A stretch of 64,000 nt of DNA from NCBI RefSeq assembly GCF_001185345.1, contig NZ_KQ236743.1:260372-324371 (forward strand), read 5' to 3'. The notes beneath the pieces are model-generated. The model did not search any database. It was not told the origin of the DNA and worked only from the letters and a program-made list of their open reading frames with translations. Origin of the DNA: Dorea sp. D27. Its GTDB lineage: Bacteria > Bacillota > Clostridia > Lachnospirales > Lachnospiraceae. The position numbers and the translations under genes were made by a program. Below are positions 1 through 8,289 of this stretch, piece after piece (position 1 is the stretch's first letter; each line of letters begins with the position of its first letter).

Positions 1-25
1 AGCTGGAGAAGGAGGGGGCCGTACA

Positions 26-931
26 GTGAAGCTAAAAGAAAAGTTCTATCCGTCTCTCCTTGCATCCGAATGTTTTTATCCATATATCAGTAATGAGGAC
101 ATCCTGCTTGATGCCATAGAGAAGATGCTGGATGATGGATACTACAAAAGAGTTGAGGCTGGCACGTTCCATTCTGTAAAGCAGCGGACCAGGCTATCGC
201 ATATGGTTGAACGGAACCATATCGGTTACACGCAGTGGATAACGAGCGACATAGCTTCGCTTGGGCTGAATCCTGCTTCAGTCGATAAGGAGACAAGGCA
301 AAAGACGATAGCCAAGATGATTGAGCTGGTGGATATGGCGGCTGAAAGCGGCGCAGACCGCATCGCTATGGTCAGCGGACCGGATCCAGGAGAACGGTTG
401 AGGGAGGAAGCCCGGCTGGGACTTAAGGAAGTGCTCCAGTCTGTATTAGATAGAGTGGAAACGTATCCTCATATGGTCCTGCTGCTTGAACCGCTGGACA
501 GAGAAGCACATAAGATGCATCTTATCGGCCCATCTGATGAGGCGGTACGACTGGCGGCACTGGCGGACGACGGACGCAAACGGTGTCTCCTGTCCTGGGA
601 CAGTGCTCATACAGCGTTGAATGGCGAATGCTTCGGCGAATCTCTGCGTGTATCGGCACCATGCCTGGGGCATATACATCTTGCCAATGCGGTTCTGGAT
701 CCAGAGCAGTCCGGATACGGCGACTGGCATATGCGGATGGGCAGGCCGGGCTTTCTGGATGTTCCATGCGGTACGGACATACTGACAGAGGCGGCTGCTG
801 TTATGCAGGAGAACGTAATGCTTGGAGTATCCGTCGAGTGCAGATGTCCCGCAGATTGTAATCCATTCCGGATCGAGGCAGAATGTAGAGCGTTCTTGGA
901 ACGGATTCTGGAACACGATGTAAGGTTATGA
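26..931 (+). CDS. Sugar phosphate isomerase/epimerase-like TIM-barrel protein
   Basis: A 301-residue protein of the xylose-isomerase-like TIM barrel superfamily (AP endonuclease 2 / sugar isomerase type), probably acting on a keto-sugar or sugar acid with a divalent metal. Visible barrel landmarks are LLLEPLDR near residue 155 (metal-ligand Glu on a strand), SWDSAH near 192, GHIHLAN near 215 and VSVECR near 268. The start is a GTG preceded by a very strong GGAGAAGGAGGGGG ribosome site, which suggests it continues an operon entering from the left edge. It is followed 10 nt later by the FG-GAP-like gene. Substrate is unknown; the family assignment is good, the exact reaction is not readable from sequence. 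Confidence 0.8.
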   Translation: MKLKEKFYPSLLASECFYPYISNEDILLDAIEKMLDDGYYKRVEAGTFHSVKQRTRLSHMVERNHIGYTQWITSDIASLGLNPASVDKETRQKTIAKMIELVDMAAESGADRIAMVSGPDPGERLREEARLGLKEVLQSVLDRVETYPHMVLLLEPLDREAHKMHLIGPSDEAVRLAALADDGRKRCLLSWDSAHTALNGECFGESLRVSAPCLGHIHLANAVLDPEQSGYGDWHMRMGRPGFLDVPCGTDILTEAAAVMQENVMLGVSVECRCPADCNPFRIEAECRAFLERILEHDVRL

Positions 932-941
932 GGAGGCACAT

Positions 942-1982
942 ATGGAGATTCAGAAAAAACGGATTGCGCATCTGGATAAGGTATATGCAGTAGCGGCAGT
1001 TCAGATTGACGGAAGAGATTATTGTATGGCGGCTTCTGAGAACCGGGATGGAACCTGCCTTCTGATTGATATAGAGACAGAGCAGTGTGTTACCGTGTGG
1101 GACGGACCTGGAGGAGTGATGTCTCTTGTACCGGTAAGACGTGAGCAGGCTGTCCTGTCCATTGAAGCATTTTACCCGGTGTTCGATTCAAAGGAGTCCG
1201 TCATCTGCAGGACAGAGCTGGCGTTTGAGGACGGAAAGCTTAAGGCAGAGAAGAAGAAGCTCTGCAACCTGCCGTACGTACACCGCATCGGTTTGGTGTA
1301 CGAAGGAGGGAAGACCTTTCTCGTGGCGTCCATGTTATGTGCATACAAGGCTTATACAGAGGACTGGAGTCAACCCGGTTCCATTTTTGCAGGAGAATAT
1401 AAAAAAGACCGTCCTTTGGAACTTACATGTCTTTATGAGGGGCTTACGAAGAACCATGGAATGTACATTGATGAGACAAAAGGCGGCACGGAGATATATG
1501 CGGGGGCCGCGGAGGGAATCCTACATATCAGAAAAGAAGGGGACTGGAAGGTACAATTGTGGAACGTAGGTGAGACGAGTGACATATGTCTGGCCGACGT
1601 GGACGGGGACGGAACCGAAGAGATAGCTGTTATCCAGGGATTCCACGGTGAGCATATCCGTCTGCTGAAGCAGCAGGCGGGCGGCTTCTGCTGTATTGGC
1701 GAGCTTCCGCTCCAGTTCGGTCATGTCCTCTGGGCGGGAGAGATATTTGGCAGCCTTTATCTTATCGGAGGCAGCCGGGGCGGCGATAAGGAGCTGTCTC
1801 TGTACCGCGTAGAGAGAGGGGAGAAGCCAGGCTTTGAGCTTGTCTATCGTGACGTGGGAACCGGAGCTGCTCAGATAGCGGTCTTACGCGGGAAAGACAA
1901 GGTCAGGATTCTGGCGGCAAGCCATGGAGAAGATGCAGTTGACATGTATACCTTGACCATCGGAAGGAGGCAAGAAAGATGA
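942..1982 (+). CDS. Unknown protein with an FG-GAP/VCBS-like motif
   Basis: 346 residues with no signal peptide or membrane segment. The sequence looks beta-rich, and near residues 215-235 it carries DVDGDGTEEIAVIQG, the calcium-loop motif of FG-GAP/VCBS beta-propeller repeats. I do not recognise a named family. It lies between a sugar isomerase and an aldolase gene and overlaps the aldolase start by 4 nt (ATGA), so it is translationally coupled to the catabolic operon. FG-GAP proteins are often secreted, which makes a cytoplasmic propeller among metabolic genes slightly odd; it could be a sugar-binding or lactonase-like propeller, but that is a guess. Confidence 0.7.
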   Translation: MEIQKKRIAHLDKVYAVAAVQIDGRDYCMAASENRDGTCLLIDIETEQCVTVWDGPGGVMSLVPVRREQAVLSIEAFYPVFDSKESVICRTELAFEDGKLKAEKKKLCNLPYVHRIGLVYEGGKTFLVASMLCAYKAYTEDWSQPGSIFAGEYKKDRPLELTCLYEGLTKNHGMYIDETKGGTEIYAGAAEGILHIRKEGDWKVQLWNVGETSDICLADVDGDGTEEIAVIQGFHGEHIRLLKQQAGGFCCIGELPLQFGHVLWAGEIFGSLYLIGGSRGGDKELSLYRVERGEKPGFELVYRDVGTGAAQIAVLRGKDKVRILAASHGEDAVDMYTLTIGRRQER

Positions 1983-2890
1983 AGAGACTATATGGAATCA
2001 CAGCAGCGATGATTACGCCCTTTACGGAACAGGACGCTGTTGATACGGAAGCTGCAGGGCGGCTGACAAGGCTTCTTATCGGCAAAGGCATAAGCTGCCT
2101 GTATCCTTGCGGGACGACAGGAGAGATGCTGCGCATGAGTCCAAAGGAGCGCAGACAGATAGCAGAAGCGGTCGTTACGGCGGCCAAAGGGGAAGTGCCT
2201 GTGTTCGTACATTGTGGCAGCATGTGCCAGGATGAGACGATAGAACTCGTGCGGCATGCACAGAAGATTGGCGCGGCCGGGGCCGGGGTCGTGACTCCGC
2301 AGTTTTTTATGTCGGACAGAAGGGAACTGTTAGAATACTACAGGACAGTGGCAGGTGCTGCCCCAGATTTTCCTATCTATCTGTATAACATACCACAGTG
2401 TGCGGCTAATGATGTCGAGGCAGAACTGGCGGAGCAGATTGCCGGAGACTGTCCGAATGTAGTCGGCATCAAATACAGTTATGCGGATATCAACCGCACG
2501 ATAGATTACATCAATATAAATGGTGGGAAGTTCTCGGTGCTGCACGGGTGTGACCGGGCTCTGGTAGCGATGCTTGCTCTTGGCTGTGACGGGACAGTAT
2601 CCGGTACGGCCGGTGTATTTCCGGAGCCATTTGTCAAAGTGTACAAGTCCTATGAGGAAGGCAGGCTCGCAGAGGCACAGAAATTGCAGAAGTTATGCGT
2701 CAGATTCTGTGATGTGCTCAGGTGCGGAAGCAATATATCTTATTTTAAAGAAGCCTTGAAATTAAGGGGAATCGATGTGGGATCAATGAGAAGGCCACAG
2801 CTTGACCTGGAGCCCAATGAGGTCGCCGCGCTTAGAAAGGAACTGGAGGTGCTCTGCGGTGAAGCGGACATACCTCTGAAACTGGTCTGA
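1979..2890 (+). CDS. Dihydrodipicolinate synthase / N-acetylneuraminate lyase family aldolase
   Basis: 303 residues, usual length for the DHDPS/NAL class I aldolase family. Seen: CGTTGEM near residue 44 (the family GTTGE substrate-carboxylate loop), YNIPQ near 137 (catalytic Tyr) and GIKYS near 163 (Schiff-base Lys). These proteins cleave or condense pyruvate with an aldehyde. The operon context of sugar isomerases and a hydroxyacid dehydrogenase argues for a 2-keto-3-deoxy sugar-acid aldolase rather than lysine synthesis by DapA. Start ATG overlaps the preceding stop; AAGGAGGCAAGAAAG lies upstream. The family is certain, the substrate inferred. Confidence 0.85.
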   Translation: MKRLYGITAAMITPFTEQDAVDTEAAGRLTRLLIGKGISCLYPCGTTGEMLRMSPKERRQIAEAVVTAAKGEVPVFVHCGSMCQDETIELVRHAQKIGAAGAGVVTPQFFMSDRRELLEYYRTVAGAAPDFPIYLYNIPQCAANDVEAELAEQIAGDCPNVVGIKYSYADINRTIDYININGGKFSVLHGCDRALVAMLALGCDGTVSGTAGVFPEPFVKVYKSYEEGRLAEAQKLQKLCVRFCDVLRCGSNISYFKEALKLRGIDVGSMRRPQLDLEPNEVAALRKELEVLCGEADIPLKLV

Positions 2891-2909
2891 CATAGAAAGG
2901 AAGCAGAAG

Positions 2910-3890
2910 ATGGGGAATATATTAATAACGGCATCCCACTATCCGGCACTGTGCGCTGAGGCGAAGACGCTCCTGGAGTCCAGGGGGCATAAGCTGATTA
3001 TCAATGAGAGCAGTATGCCATATTATACTTTTCATCAGCTTGCAGAAATCGTGGGAGATGTGGACGCGGCAGTCATAGGTCTGGATGAATGGACAGAAGA
3101 AGTGTTCCGTCTGGCACCAAAGCTGAAGGTGATAGCAAAGTTTGGAGTGGGCACAGATAATATCGACTGTGACGCGGCAAAGAATTATGGGATTAAGGTA
3201 ATTAACGCACCGGGACAGAATTCCAATGCGGTGGCGGAGCTGACGGTCGGCTATATGATACAGCTGTTGCGCAATATATTGCCGCTTCATGAGAAAATGA
3301 AAGAGGGTAAATGGGAGCGGTACATAGGAAGAGAAGTTAAAGGAAAGACGGTGGGGCTTCTTGGCTTTGGTATGATAGCCAAACTTGTGGCAAAAAAATT
3401 AAGTGGATTTGACGCAGAAATAATAGCCTGCGATTTAAACCCCGATGCGGAATATGCAAAGAAATATGGGGTAAAGCTTGCAGACATGGAAGAGGTCATT
3501 AAAAAGAGCGATATCCTGAGCATCCATCTGCCGGCAACAAGTGCAACCTGGCATCTTATGGACAAAGCGATGCTTTCAAAGATGAAACAGGGTGCATATC
3601 TGGTCAATACCGCAAGAGGGGCTGTCGTGGATACGGAAGCGCTGACAGAAGCACTGGAAAGCGGGCATCTGTCGGGAGCCGCACTGGACGCCTTTGAGAC
3701 AGAGCCGCTTCCGATGGATTCACCGCTGCTGGAGCGCGGCAACGTCATATGCACGCCCCACACAGGAGCGGAGACGTATGAAGCTTACAGGAATGTGAGC
3801 CTCTGCACGGCGCAGGGAGTGATAGATGTGCTGGAAGGCAGGGAACCATTACATTGGGTAAACAGGCAGGAGGTGCTGCATGAAGAATAA
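2910..3890 (+). CDS. D-2-hydroxyacid dehydrogenase, phosphoglycerate-dehydrogenase-like
   Basis: 326 residues of the D-isomer-specific 2-hydroxyacid dehydrogenase family, NAD(P)-dependent. Seen: Rossmann loop GLLGFGMIAK near 149, NTARGAVVD near 233 (catalytic Arg), a Glu in ETEPLP near 262 and TPHTGAET near 283 (catalytic His). It lacks the C-terminal ACT domain of many SerA enzymes. In this operon it would oxidise or reduce a sugar-derived hydroxyacid. It overlaps the next isomerase gene by 11 nt. Annotation as serA would be too specific. Confidence 0.85.
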   Translation: MGNILITASHYPALCAEAKTLLESRGHKLIINESSMPYYTFHQLAEIVGDVDAAVIGLDEWTEEVFRLAPKLKVIAKFGVGTDNIDCDAAKNYGIKVINAPGQNSNAVAELTVGYMIQLLRNILPLHEKMKEGKWERYIGREVKGKTVGLLGFGMIAKLVAKKLSGFDAEIIACDLNPDAEYAKKYGVKLADMEEVIKKSDILSIHLPATSATWHLMDKAMLSKMKQGAYLVNTARGAVVDTEALTEALESGHLSGAALDAFETEPLPMDSPLLERGNVICTPHTGAETYEAYRNVSLCTAQGVIDVLEGREPLHWVNRQEVLHEE

Positions 3891-4728
3891 AATAGGATTC
3901 TGCGAGTGGGTCATGCCTGTCAAAGGGCCGTCCGTATTCGCCATAGCTGCCGGGCTTGGGGCGGACGGCATACAGGTAGATGACTGGGGGAGCTATTCCC
4001 AGAGCTTCCCCATGGCTGAGCAACGGATACAGAACATGTACATAGAAGAAGCAAAAAGATGGGGCATGGAGATTCCATCCATGGGATGCAACGGATTCTC
4101 AAGGGCGGGAGGACTGGTAAACCGCCTCGGAACTCCGGAAGGGGATATCTCGCTCCTGGCAATCCGCACGGGGATACGTGCATGTGCAGATATGGGAATC
4201 CCCCTCCTTATGCTGCCCTGCTGTTGGGACGGCTTCCTCAGGACGGAAGAAGATATTGAGAATGCGGCAAAGATGCTCCGTACGACCTGTAAAGAAGCAG
4301 AAGAGATGAACATTACGGTAGCGGTAGAATCCGTCCTGTCACCGGACAGATGGAAAGACATGGCAGGCTATGTCGGTTCCAAAGCATTCAAGACATACTA
4401 TGACACCCAGAACAGCCAGTATTTTGCAGGAGCGAATCCGCCGGAGGAACTGAGGCAGCTGGAGGTTACCGATATTGCAGAGGTACATTTTAAAGAAGGG
4501 CTTTCAGATACGCAGGGCTGCCGTTGCTTCGGAGAGGGCGGGACGAATTTCTTCGAATCGGCTGATATTCTAAGGGAGAAAGGATATGAAGGCTGGCTCG
4601 TCATTGAGAACTTCTACAGAAAGCCGGCATTTCAGTCTGACTGTAAAGATGTCTATGAAGCGATGGGAAAAGACGTCGCGACATTGAGGCAGGTATTTGG
4701 CGTCAGACCAGAATCACATTCCGATTGA
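3880..4728 (+). CDS. Second sugar phosphate isomerase/epimerase-like TIM-barrel protein
   Basis: 282 residues, xylose-isomerase-like TIM barrel. Landmarks are VAVESVLSP near 147 (metal Glu), YYDTQNSQY near 170 (metal Asp), EVHFKEG near 203 and LVIENFY near 245 (second metal Glu). It is not a close copy of the isomerase at position 26, so the operon has two different members of the fold. It is the last gene of the operon: it overlaps the dehydrogenase upstream, and a promoter-like TATAAT lies downstream before the next gene. The substrate cannot be read from sequence. Confidence 0.8.
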   Translation: MKNKIGFCEWVMPVKGPSVFAIAAGLGADGIQVDDWGSYSQSFPMAEQRIQNMYIEEAKRWGMEIPSMGCNGFSRAGGLVNRLGTPEGDISLLAIRTGIRACADMGIPLLMLPCCWDGFLRTEEDIENAAKMLRTTCKEAEEMNITVAVESVLSPDRWKDMAGYVGSKAFKTYYDTQNSQYFAGANPPEELRQLEVTDIAEVHFKEGLSDTQGCRCFGEGGTNFFESADILREKGYEGWLVIENFYRKPAFQSDCKDVYEAMGKDVATLRQVFGVRPESHSD

Positions 4729-4794
4729 TTTCCCCTCTCTGCCCGGCATCGTTTTCTGCTATAATAAGGACAGACGAAAGAAGGGGGCATCGAT

Positions 4795-5127
4795 ATGACA
4801 GAGAGAAAAGAAGTGATATCTTATTGTCTGACTTATAAAAATGTATATGAAGACTATCCGTTCCGGGATACGGACTGGTGCGTCATCCGACACAGGAACA
4901 GCAGGAAGGTCTTTGCCTGGATCTTTGAAAGAGAAGGCCATGTATGGGTTAATGTAAAGTGCAGCCCCGAATGGACAGAGGTGTGGAGACAGACCTTTGA
5001 TTCAGTGCTTCCGGCATATCATCTGAATAAAAAGCACTGGAATTCCATCATATTGGACGGGACGGTTCCGGAGGAAGAGATATGCAGGATGATAGGCGAG
5101 AGCTATGATCTGACGACAGGAAAATAA
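4795..5127 (+). CDS. MmcQ/YjbR family protein
   Basis: 110 residues, the usual size of the YjbR/MmcQ (CyaY-like fold) family, whose biochemical role is poorly defined. Typical features are DTDWCVIRH in the first strand pair, KVFAWIFERE near 38, VWVNVKCSPEW near 50 and the end segment HLNKKHWNSIILDG near 76. Start ATG is preceded by AAGAAGGGGG. A TATAAT at 4760-4765 suggests its own promoter. It stands alone between the sugar operon and the lipid phosphatase/kinase gene. Confidence 0.8.
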   Translation: MTERKEVISYCLTYKNVYEDYPFRDTDWCVIRHRNSRKVFAWIFEREGHVWVNVKCSPEWTEVWRQTFDSVLPAYHLNKKHWNSIILDGTVPEEEICRMIGESYDLTTGK

Positions 5128-5136
5128 CGCTTTGTT

Positions 5137-5165
5137 TTGTCCTTTACGGAAAAGAGTGGTATAAT
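5137..5165 (+). promoter_or_regulatory. Promoter for the PAP2-DgkA fusion gene
   Basis: TTGTCC (5137-5142), 17-nt spacer, TATAAT (5160-5165); a sigma-A type promoter about 37 nt upstream of the start codon at 5202. Confidence 0.55.
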
Positions 5166-5201
5166 AAGACCAAAGTGAGAAGACATTAAAGGTGGGATAC
5201 C

Positions 5202-6239
5202 ATGACAGGATACAAGGCCGGAAACAATACATTTCACATATGGAAACTCGCGGTGCTGTTCATCGGGCTGGCAGCTTTCGGCCTGCTCCTGGCCGATGTG
5301 GCCGGAAGTTATCGCCTGGAGGCAGTCGACACATTTGTGTACCGCGCCGTCCATGCGCTGCAGTGTCCGTTCCTCACCGGCTTCTTCAAGGTGATGACGA
5401 ATATGGTACATCCGGTCGTGCTGCTTATCATCAGCATGGCGATGATACACACGCTCCGGCAGAAGCAGTATCTGGTCGCCTTGTTTGCCAACCTCGTTCT
5501 GGCCGTACTACTGGACTTGTCCGCCAAGGGATGGGTTATGCGGGAACGGCCTCCTCAGGCGCAGCAGCTTATCGCAGAGACAGGATACAGTTTTCCGAGC
5601 GGACACGCGATGCTGGCCGCTACGTTCTACGGTTTTATCTTGTTCCTCATATGGCAGACGAAGAAGAGCAGGACATATAAGGCAGCAGGCACCGTTATCT
5701 GTCTGGCAATGATAGCCCTCGTCGCGCTGAGCCGGATATATCTCGGCGTGCATTATGCGACAGATGTTGTGGGAGGTTTTCTTGCCGGGATTATATATCT
5801 TATCATATATACATCGATTGCCAGACGCTATTTTGCGAAGGGCATAGCGGTTCACGGACAGCCGGATGTGGAGATCAACCCTCTCTTGAAAAGCTTTGAA
5901 TATGCATTTTCCGGTATCATAACCGGGCTTAAGACAGAACGGAACATGATGATACACTATTCCGCACTTGGATTGGTCGTAGTATTCGGAATCACGCTGA
6001 AACTGTCTGTGACGGAGTGGTGCATCTGTCTTATCCTGTGCGCCCTCGTCATCTCGCTGGAACTGGTCAATACCGCCGTGGAAGCTGTGGTAGATCTGGT
6101 GACGAAGGAGCAGAGGCGGCGTGCCAAGCTGGCCAAGGATACGGCTGCCGGAGCAGTGCTGATTGCGGCGATTACAGCGGCAGTCATCGGAGGGATTATC
6201 TTTGTCCCGAAGATACTGGCGCTGTTTGCACTAAACTAA
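5202..6239 (+). CDS. Fusion of PAP2 phosphatase and DgkA-type undecaprenol/diacylglycerol kinase
   Basis: 345 residues combining two membrane enzymes of lipid-carrier recycling. Residues about 1-215 are a PAP2 acid phosphatase with the three signature motifs: KGWVMRERP near 107, PSGH near 131 and SRIYLGVHYATD near 172. Residues about 225-345 are a small integral-membrane kinase of the DgkA family with SLELVNTAVEAVVDL near 284 and AKDTAAGAVL near 311. In Gram-positive bacteria DgkA homologues mainly phosphorylate undecaprenol and PAP2 enzymes dephosphorylate undecaprenyl pyrophosphate, so both halves could feed the C55-P pool for cell-wall synthesis; that joint role is inference. Many membrane segments are visible. 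Start ATG follows AAAGGTGG. Confidence 0.88.
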   Translation: MTGYKAGNNTFHIWKLAVLFIGLAAFGLLLADVAGSYRLEAVDTFVYRAVHALQCPFLTGFFKVMTNMVHPVVLLIISMAMIHTLRQKQYLVALFANLVLAVLLDLSAKGWVMRERPPQAQQLIAETGYSFPSGHAMLAATFYGFILFLIWQTKKSRTYKAAGTVICLAMIALVALSRIYLGVHYATDVVGGFLAGIIYLIIYTSIARRYFAKGIAVHGQPDVEINPLLKSFEYAFSGIITGLKTERNMMIHYSALGLVVVFGITLKLSVTEWCICLILCALVISLELVNTAVEAVVDLVTKEQRRRAKLAKDTAAGAVLIAAITAAVIGGIIFVPKILALFALN

Positions 6240-6267
6240 CATGGCAAAACGAAAGGAGAAAAAGAGG

Positions 6268-6648
6268 ATGGATAACTTAGGGGAAAGCTTGAAAAAGGTA
6301 ATGCTGGCAGGTGTGGGAGCACTGGCCACGACTGCGGAGAAATCCAAAGAGATTCTGGATGACCTCGTGAAAAAGGGAGAGCTTACGGTAGAGCAGGGCA
6401 AAGTGCTCAATGAAGAGCTGAAGCACAATGTAAAAAAGGCGGTAAAGGAAAATGTTACGGTTAAGGTAAAACCATCTTCGCCGGAAGAGCTTGAGGAGCT
6501 GCTTGACAAGATGACTCCTGAGCAGATAGACCAGTTGAAGGAAAAGCTGGCCGGGCTTGGGCAGCCGGCACAAGTAGAGCCGGAGGATGACGGGAAGCCG
6601 CAGGACGCCCCGGAGGATGAGAAGGGCTGCAAAGAGGCAGATGAGTAA
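6268..6648 (+). CDS. Phasin-like / polyhydroxyalkanoate-regulator-like small protein
   Basis: 126 residues from the ATG at 6268, chosen over the ATG at 6241 because AAAGGAG lies 10 nt upstream. The protein is highly charged and helical, with no membrane segment. It resembles the phasin / PhaF-like family often encoded beside UbiB kinases: an N-terminal helix near LGVGALATTAEKSKEILDDL and KGELTVEQGKVLNEEL around residues 30-55, then a Pro/Glu/Asp-rich acidic tail. It overlaps the UbiB start by 8 nt (ATGAGTAA), implying coupled translation. Its role with UbiB is not established; a lipid-surface or scaffold function is inference. Confidence 0.72.
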   Translation: MDNLGESLKKVMLAGVGALATTAEKSKEILDDLVKKGELTVEQGKVLNEELKHNVKKAVKENVTVKVKPSSPEELEELLDKMTPEQIDQLKEKLAGLGQPAQVEPEDDGKPQDAPEDEKGCKEADE

Positions 6649-8257
6649 AGAAGCGCCGGCAGCGTATGGGAACAGGTTGAAAGAGATTATGTCTGTCCTG
6701 AAAAAGCACAGCATTGCCAGAGGTGTGACGCCGGAAAAACTGCGGCTCATACTTGAGGATCTGGGACCTACTTATATTAAGCTCGGGCAGATTATGTCCA
6801 TGCATTCCGATGTCCTGCCGAAGAGATACTGTGAGGAATTGATGCGGCTTCGCTCGGATGTGAGCCCCATGCCTTTTTCACAGGTAAAAGAAGTTATCGA
6901 AATAGCATATAATTGTCCGCTGACAGAGGTGTTTCAGGAGATTGACGAGACACCTCTTGGTTCTGCGTCCATCGCACAAGTGCACCGGGCAGTGCTGGAG
7001 AGCGGTGAGAAGGTAGTCGTCAAGGTGCAGCGGCAGGGCATCTACGGTACGATGTCGAGGGACATCGGCCTTCTGCACCGGGCAGTCAGGTTCCTGCCGC
7101 CAGTGAATATGAAGGGTCTGGTAGATTTGGACCTTGTGCTGGACGAGCTGTGGAACGTGGCCCAGGAGGAGATGAACTTTCTCAACGAGGCATCTAATAT
7201 GGAAGAGTTCGGCAAGCTGAACAGGGACGTAGCATTCGTGGATGTACCCGTCCTGTACCGGGAGTACACGACCGGACAGGTGCTCGTGATGGAGTACATC
7301 GACGGATTTGGAATCGATGAGAAGGAAAAGCTCCTGGAGAACGGGTATGACCTGAATGAAGCAGGGGCCAAGCTGGCGGACAATTATATAAAGCAGATCA
7401 TGGAGGACGGCTTCTTTCACGCAGATCCCCATCCGGGCAATGTGAAGATTCGGGAGGGTAAGATCATATGGATTGATATGGGCATGATGGGACGACTCTC
7501 CGCCAGAGATAAGGAACTGATTGCAGGCGCGGTGCAGGGTGTGGCCGATAATGATATCGGACAGATTCTGGAGTCGGTCATGGCACTTGGCGAATTCAAG
7601 GAGAAGCCGGATCAAAGCAGGCTTTATACAGATATCGGCAATCTGCTCACAAAGTATGGGACGACAGATATCGGCAAGATAGACATCGCCAGAATCATGG
7701 AAGACCTGATGGAGGTTATGAAGGACAACAAGATTATCATGCCTCACGGCCTGACGATGCTGGCAAGAGGCATGTCGCACATGGAAGGGGTAATTGCGGA
7801 TATCAGCCCAGAGATTAACATGGTGGAGGTGGCTTCTGCGAGGATGGCGGGCAGCCTTCTATCCATAGACAACTGGAAGAAAGAGCTAAAGAGCGGGGGC
7901 AGAAGCATATACCGTTCTATCCACAAGGCGCTGGATATCCCGGCACTGGCAGCCGATCTGCTCCGGGGCTTCCTGAAGGGACAGAACCGTATCAACCTGG
8001 ATGTCCATGCGACAGAGGATCTGAATGAGATGCTGACAAGGCTTATTAAGAAGCTTGTCATGGGCTTCCTCGTGACAGCGCTTCTCATCAGCTCCAGCAT
8101 ATTGTGTACTACGGACATGAAGCCTAAGATATGGGGAATACCCGCACTGGGAGCCTTCGGATATCTGCTGGCGCTCGGACTGGCAATCTGGATATTCCTG
8201 AGCCATATCCATACGGGAAAAAATAAAATTTGCAGTACCTTTTGGAGGACGGTATAA
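6641..8257 (+). CDS. UbiB/ABC1/AarF atypical kinase
   Basis: 538 residues from the ATG overlapping the previous stop; an upstream in-frame ATG at 6587 lies inside the phasin-like gene. UbiB-family ATPase/kinase motifs are visible: KLGQIMSMHSDVLP near 45 (KxGQ), PLGSASIAQVHRA near 102 (Ala/Ser-rich nucleotide loop), VVKVQR near 124 (Lys), FFHADPHPGN near 260 (catalytic loop) and WIDMGMMG near 276 (metal Asp). Two hydrophobic C-terminal segments (about 465-485 and 500-520) probably anchor it. In aerobes UbiB supports ubiquinone synthesis; an anaerobic Firmicute is unlikely to make ubiquinone, so a role in membrane lipid or isoprenoid handling is more likely. The upstream fusion gene for lipid-carrier enzymes fits that idea. 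Confidence 0.85.
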   Translation: MSKEAPAAYGNRLKEIMSVLKKHSIARGVTPEKLRLILEDLGPTYIKLGQIMSMHSDVLPKRYCEELMRLRSDVSPMPFSQVKEVIEIAYNCPLTEVFQEIDETPLGSASIAQVHRAVLESGEKVVVKVQRQGIYGTMSRDIGLLHRAVRFLPPVNMKGLVDLDLVLDELWNVAQEEMNFLNEASNMEEFGKLNRDVAFVDVPVLYREYTTGQVLVMEYIDGFGIDEKEKLLENGYDLNEAGAKLADNYIKQIMEDGFFHADPHPGNVKIREGKIIWIDMGMMGRLSARDKELIAGAVQGVADNDIGQILESVMALGEFKEKPDQSRLYTDIGNLLTKYGTTDIGKIDIARIMEDLMEVMKDNKIIMPHGLTMLARGMSHMEGVIADISPEINMVEVASARMAGSLLSIDNWKKELKSGGRSIYRSIHKALDIPALAADLLRGFLKGQNRINLDVHATEDLNEMLTRLIKKLVMGFLVTALLISSSILCTTDMKPKIWGIPALGAFGYLLALGLAIWIFLSHIHTGKNKICSTFWRTV

Positions 8258-8258
8258 T
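8230..8258 (+). promoter_or_regulatory. Promoter for the first two-component system
   Basis: TTGCAG (8230-8235), 17-nt spacer, TATAAT (8253-8258), overlapping the last codons of the UbiB gene; it sits 32 nt before the response regulator start at 8290. Confidence 0.6.
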
Positions 8259-8289
8259 ATAGCTAAGAAACATGAGTCAGAGGTGTACT

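Noticed and set aside
6878-7780. 300-codon minus-strand open frame
   Set aside because: Lies wholly inside the UbiB gene, lacks family motifs and a ribosome site; it is a codon-bias shadow.
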